From: Ephydatia muelleri
Taxonomy: Eukaryota; Porifera; Demospongiae; Spongillida; Spongillidae
DNA: 64,000 bases
Reading direction: 5' to 3'
Assembly (NCBI GenBank): GCA_013339895.1
Contig: JABACO010000023.1
Span: 3,948,198 to 4,012,197 of the forward strand
Shown here: positions 59,226-64,000 of the stretch, piece after piece
Layout of the letters: every line of letters begins with the position of its first letter
Position numbering within the stretch: the first letter of the stretch is position 1
The notes under the pieces: model-generated
The model's input: only the letters and a program-made list of their open reading frames with translations
The model's database searches: none
Told to the model about the DNA's origin: nothing
Program-made: the position numbers and the translations under genes

Positions 59226-60875
59226 TAGCAGACACATCATAAGTACCAAAATATGTGATATAAGTTAACTGCTTGGGCTTTGTCTTGGTTATGGATTCTG
59301 GGCCTGTGTTGTTGGTACCTGGGTTCACTTGTGTATATGTAAACATGCATAGCATGCAGGGTTCCATGCATAACATGCAGGGTTTCTACGGGTTTTGGAA
59401 TTGTGGAATTGTTTTGAAATTTCATTAACGGTTTTCAAGGGCCTGGAAAAGAAATATTTAGCTGTGACAAAAGGTTTTGGAAAAGTTTTGTATTTGAAGC
59501 ATTGTTAGTATGCACTTGTGCTTCTTTATTCTTAATACTATATTATAAATGGGTTGCAGTGTCATCCTGTGAAGGTTCAAAACAACGCGTCAAAACAATT
59601 GTCCTATTTTCATGTCATAATTAGTGTCAATGCCTAAGCTTTTATGCGTGTCACATTTATGATATACAAATAGTTAGGACACCAAAAAACATGGCAGCGA
59701 TTGTTTTGACGCGTTGTCTGGTTCACAACTTTTCTCTGAATGACATATGAATGTGGGCACTTATTGTGATTAGGACTGTGGCTTTTATTAACTGTGGGTC
59801 TCTCCTATCTAACCAAAGAGGTTAGAGATATATTAAGATCAAACAGATCAGTATGTGTAATACTTTTGCCCTATTCCATTTCTGGGTTCAGGGTCAAGGT
59901 ACATTACGATTTACTATGAAACGGAAAGCATAGTATAGTTAGTTTTACATGTCCCTATCACAATTGCCCTTTGATCTTTATGAATGTGGGCACTTATTGT
60001 GATTAGGACTGAGCAGTTACTGAATTAGGTACAATATTGATCATCTTTAATTCATTCATTGCCTAGCGCGTGGAATAATTTCCTTTGTTTTGGTTGACAG
60101 ATCCTTTCAATTGTTTGGTATTTTGCTAGGAGTTACTGGTTCATCTGTTCCTGTCTGGAAACTACTTATTGAATTACAAGTGATAAAGAAGGTAATGTGG
60201 CATTGCAAGAATGAGGAATGAAAACAAAAGTTGGTAGTGTAAATGATTAAGGCAATAGTGGTCTAATTAATACAGGAACAAATAATAAAATTTGTTGTAG
60301 ATCATATTTGCACGATGGTTAAGTGTGCTATAATGCAGGGCATACTGAATGAATTTAAAGTACAGTTGTTAAATAAATAACAGTTACTAACTGAATTAAT
60401 GGATGTTGTGGTTGTTCAGAACGCTTTAAAAGAGCTAAGCACCTGAACTTGTGCCAGCAGGTTTAATCAGCATTGAATGAATGTTGAAAAAGACATTTAT
60501 CATTTTGTGTTGTGGTCATCAGGTTCATCTCTGTTGTTATTAGGTTTCTTATGTAGTGTGCTCATGAAGTTCATCATTTTTTGGTCAATCATGCTCATCA
60601 TGTAATGATTCAAACCAACCTAAACTCATGGGTCATTTCATCTCAAATCAACCAGAGTTGTGACTCATGTCTGTCTGATTTTGTTCTCCTATTTTGGTCA
60701 TGATATGAAAGTACTTGTACCATGTACTGAGTTAATAACCTTAATCATTAACGAAAATACATATAACTGAATAGAATAATTAACATAAGAATTGCTACTT
60801 TGCACACTTATGTTTTATATCCTATAGACTTGCAAATATCAAACTGGCAATGTTTGCGTTGTAGGTCAGAATGTC
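59226..60875. other. Non-coding right arm stretch
   Basis: No gene recognised. It includes the mirror of the small MITE at 59583-59722 and a 25-base repeat (GAATGTGGGCACTTATTGTG) at about 59750 and 59982. Confidence 0.5.
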
Positions 60876-60879
60876 ACTC

Positions 60880-61215
60880 ATGTTTGCCCATTTGGGTCAC
60901 CCTTTTTCTCACTCATAACACCATAGTGCCTTTATGTCACTCATGGCACCCTTATCTCATTCATGGCACTCTTATCTCACTCATCTCACTCATGGCACCT
61001 TTTTTTGCACTCTTGGACACTCATCTATCACGTCATGGTCACTTTTTCTCCACTCATAACCATCCTTTTCTGCACTCTTGGTCACCCTTCCCTTCTCTAC
61101 AATAATGGTACCCTACTTTTAACCATTCACATAGAAAAGTTGTGTATTCCTGCAATGGGTTGGCTGTTTGCTCTTATTTACGATGGGTAGAATTCATTAA
61201 CGGTTTAACAGCTAA
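60880..61215. repeat. Module A, right arm (mirror of 22070)
   Basis: Reverse complement of 22070-22400. Confidence 0.8.
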
Positions 61216-61555
61216 ATTGAAAATTGCGAATGCACGCGTAACTGCGGAAATAAATTAGGCAGTATAGGCAACGTTAAAAACAACCTGTTATCATACAATA
61301 ATGATAGTGCTGATGATTTTGTAGTTTTGTTCAAAGTTAAAAGAGGGTTAGTACGTAAAAATTTTGCAAATCAGTTGTCATTTGCCATTTGTCATAAATG
61401 AAGAGCTTCGTATGTATAAACCTACCGCCGTTATCATCGTATCGTGTTGTGATCGCACATCCGATTGCTTTTACAGGGTCCCACCAAGCAGCTATGTGCT
61501 TCATATGTATCTAAAAGTACTGTTTTATGCTGGAACTTTTAAATTATTAAGCTTT

Positions 61556-62273
61556 AGCTTCAGGATAACAAGGTATGTCCATGAAGAGATGTGGTATGTG
61601 AATGAGTGCTGTATTATGCATATCTACAATCCATTTTTCATTTTTCAAGTGCCCTGATATGTGTAGACAGTATGAGCAGTTGGGTTGAGAATGAATGTCA
61701 CACTTTGTAGTTGCATTCCTTTACTGTCTAAAATAATATGCCCTGTTGCACAAATACTGTAAGGACCTTGGAATGAACTAACAGTTTCGATGTGGCTTCA
61801 TTAGCTATTAGTCAGAGGGTTTACTGAAAAAAAATTATCAGTTGAGGTTCACTGTCATGAATGCATGCAAGAAGGTACAACTGGGATTCTCCAGATTTTA
61901 GCATACAAATAGCAGCATAAGTTTACATGCATTGGCTGTGGACTGGTAAAAGATGATGCAATACACATATGCGTGAATTGCTTCAGATTACTAGAATAAT
62001 GTACTGTAGCATCTTGCATTCTGATGAATTCAAAACAGTGGAACAGCAGCAATTTCTCTCCCATCTCAGAATGTAAAGATGGAAGTTCCACCACTGACAA
62101 AAGCTGAACTGCAGAAGACATTGCTGCATCTAATTGAAGTAATTTTTTCAAGATTGTTTATAGTTACTTCCTTATATGATGATTATGATCTTTGTTCTGT
62201 TCAGCATGATGATGATTTCTTGAGCTATGTTCACAGTGCTTACATGCAGACTCATTCTCGAAACATCAGTTAA
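61556..62273 (+). pseudogene. DCP1: DCP1 3' end, copy 3, inverted
   Basis: 61556-61572 is only the last 17 bases of the first exon, cut by the end of the right arm. Then 62070-62138 and 62205-62273 are intact: PPLTKAELQK and HDDDFLSYVH, stop TAA. It is convergent with the minus-strand gene at 62657-64000, probably the ancestral neighbourhood from which copies 1 and 2 derive. Confidence 0.75.
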
Positions 62274-62656
62274 AGGATAATGGTTGCTGTATCACAGAAA
62301 CCAGTTGATGTACAGTGTATCGTATCACAGTTTGAACTCTTGTAGCAGGGGAAGTAGCTGGAAGGAAAATTTGGAACATTGCTAGTATCTTCTTTTTTTT
62401 TACTTTTCACCTTTTTTTACTGCTTTCCTATTTGGTGTTTTTCTTTGCTTCAGCTCACACTGCACGGTATTTAATCAACATCACTGTAGCAATAATTTCA
62501 CATGTATAATTTAATGAGCATGATAGCAGTAAGCAGGGTTGGCAACAGTCTTATAGAAAATTCAATTCAGTGTACGTGGACCTTGGATTACTCTAATAGC
62601 TATGGATTTAGTTACAAGAATATAGATCTTATTAATGGAACATGTGTCTGTGAAAA

Positions 62657-62905
62657 TTAACCCCATGCAGCTGGTCGATCATCTCCTTTGTATAGGCCGG
62701 ACACTGTATGATCTATTCTATGATTAATGAACACAGATGCTTTACGAATATTTGGATGGATGGTTGGTTTTCCCACTGCCATCTTTTGACACATTTCATA
62801 ATCAGTTATTACACCAATTAAAAATTGAGAAGCTTTAGTTACAGCCTCATCTCTATGATGATTAGTCATTAACATTCCCAAATTGCCGTGACAAGTTTTG
62901 AACGT
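62657..62905 (-). CDS. C-terminal exon of an unidentified gene
   Basis: An open stretch ends ...RIDHTVSG, GDDRPAAWG, stop at 62657. A possible acceptor (ACTAG) lies at about 62917, before TTCAAAACTTGTC. I do not recognise the family. It may belong to the same minus-strand gene as 63367-64000, but the join was not established. Its last part is duplicated in the spacer (44420, 47589). Confidence 0.45.
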   Translation of the reverse strand, partial: TFKTCHGNLGMLMTNHHRDEAVTKASQFLIGVITDYEMCQKMAVGKPTIHPNIRKASVFINHRIDHTVSGLYKGDDRPAAWG

Positions 62906-63366
62906 CCTCTGCACTAGTTACATTAATTGCTCCTGAAGATAAAGGATAAGAGTTATGAAATCACATGTATTAGCAAAGTAATTTAGGCACACATTTCTTA
63001 ACTTGGGTACATTTTACGGGTTCTGTGTCATGCTAGTAACTCATGTAGGATTTGACTGATGTCATTAAAAAACACAATCCGCATCTAACGAGACTCCTGA
63101 AGATCAGATGGCTTATGTACAGTGGTAATTTGCGGTTAGTCATTTTCTTAATAGGGTGACCCCTTCCTCATTCCTCAAGAACCATTTCCTCCCATCTATC
63201 GTATATTGGAGCAACTTATCACTGGCTCTGAAATACAGGGTGTTCAGGATCCAACTCTCCCCTACTCCAATCGCTTCTTCAAATCAACACATATAATGTA
63301 ATCAGACAGGACAGACACAATACATAATTGGAACACTAGAAACAATATACATGATGGAACAACTTG

Positions 63367-64000
63367 TCATTTTCTCGTGACTGCAAATGTAGTGCCTTCT
63401 GATACGTCAGGCATGGCATAATACAAAGGAGGTGTGAGGAGACGTATCCATTCTTCTTCTGTACATAAGTGATGAAGACTTACAATGATGGACCTGCGTT
63501 CAAGCTCATTAATTGTCTTTCTTAACTTTGTTCCTTCAGATGCATCACACTGCAATGAATGGTCTTTGGCAGTTATGCACAAAATGTAAGCAACAAACAA
63601 CACTTTACACTTTTCAAGAACGCCGGAGTACAATAGCCCGTTAAGTGACTGATATGCTTTATTGCTAGCTGCTTTACTGTTCAGTTTAAAATCACGGGCA
63701 TAATATTTTGCTTCAAACATAAAAATGCCAATACCTTCACCCTGTTCAAAGTGAAGCACCCACACTACATCACAGCCAGGGTTATATTGCTCAGTAGGAT
63801 ATATCAATCCAACATCCCTATCAGTGATGGCATTGATGGCAATGACCTTTCTCTGTGTTTTTATTTCCTCTGAAGTTGAGCTTGACGTTTGAGATGTACC
63901 TTTCTTACCAGGTGAACACCAATGGCATGGGAAGGTCTGCACCTCTACCATCTTACAACCAAATCGTATCGTTGGCAGCAGCTGAGTTGCAAATGTTTCA
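63367..64000 (-). CDS. PD-(D/E)XK nuclease-like protein, 5' end outside the window
   Basis: The frame is open to the window edge: the ATG at 63951 is preceded by further in-frame sense codons, so the start lies beyond 64000. It ends ...TFAVTRK with stop at 63367. The core NPGCDVVWVLHFE followed by FMFEAKYYARDF fits the D...E-x-K pattern of the PD-(D/E)XK fold, as in restriction-enzyme-like modules of some eukaryotic effector and transposon-linked proteins. A Ser/Thr-rich linker precedes it. It is not closely similar to 18919-21608. Function unknown. Confidence 0.55.
   Translation of the reverse strand, partial: ETFATQLLPTIRFGCKMVEVQTFPCHWCSPGKKGTSQTSSSTSEEIKTQRKVIAINAITDRDVGLIYPTEQYNPGCDVVWVLHFEQGEGIGIFMFEAKYYARDFKLNSKAASNKAYQSLNGLLYSGVLEKCKVLFVAYILCITAKDHSLQCDASEGTKLRKTINELERRSIIVSLHHLCTEEEWIRLLTPPLYYAMPDVSEGTTFAVTRK

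Overview
The window is animal nuclear DNA: AT-rich, intron-rich genes with ordinary GT-AG (and a few GC-AG) introns, long introns, many micro- and minisatellites and several kinds of mobile element. The genes that can be named are a trefoil-bearing GH31 alpha-glucosidase, the bifunctional fructose-2,6-bisphosphate enzyme PFKFB, the decapping cofactor DCP1 and a GH56 hyaluronidase. A lysine-rich repeat protein (unit KADPEKKKASVRDTY) and a nuclease-like plus kinase-like protein resemble families I recall from demosponge genomes. I therefore favour a sponge or another early-branching invertebrate; this is inference, not proof.

Layout. 1-1200: a decayed RecQ-like helicase fragment. 1223-4026: a non-autonomous Mutator-like foldback element with about 105-bp terminal inverted repeats, a 10-bp target duplication and two internal palindromes. 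4405-17249 (minus): a complete 25-exon GH31 alpha-glucosidase gene of 962 codons with two tandem trefoil domains; its introns hold many tandem repeats. 18919-21608 (minus): a three-exon, 555-residue protein with a PD-(D/E)XK-like segment followed by a kinase-like domain.

21725-61551 is one very large inverted repeat. The left arm is 21725-42681, the spacer 42682-49029 and the right arm 49030-61551. Each arm carries a hyaluronidase copy, the 3' half of PFKFB, minisatellites and interspersed repeats, in mirror order. The left arm alone carries an intact Ty3/gypsy retrotransposon (25725-30970, identical LTRs) and a 1.8-kb insertion with a lysine-rich ORF and a hairpin MITE. The right arm shows both empty sites. 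The hyaluronidase copies have different deletions: the left copy is open through the catalytic region, the right copy is frameshifted.

The spacer holds PFKFB kinase-domain exons interleaved with two direct copies of a segment made of the DCP1 3' half plus a gene-tail fragment. The PFKFB exons for FDATNSTRERR to the end of the kinase domain occur twice, and the P-loop exon once. A third, inverted DCP1 copy (61556-62273) sits just outside the right arm, next to what looks like the original partner: a minus-strand gene (62657-64000, running off the window) with another PD-(D/E)XK-like domain.

The two arms differ by scattered substitutions, indels, repeat length and mobile elements, much as two haplotypes would. 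A head-to-head haplotype join made during assembly is therefore a serious alternative to a real genomic palindrome, and it should be tested before any biological reading.
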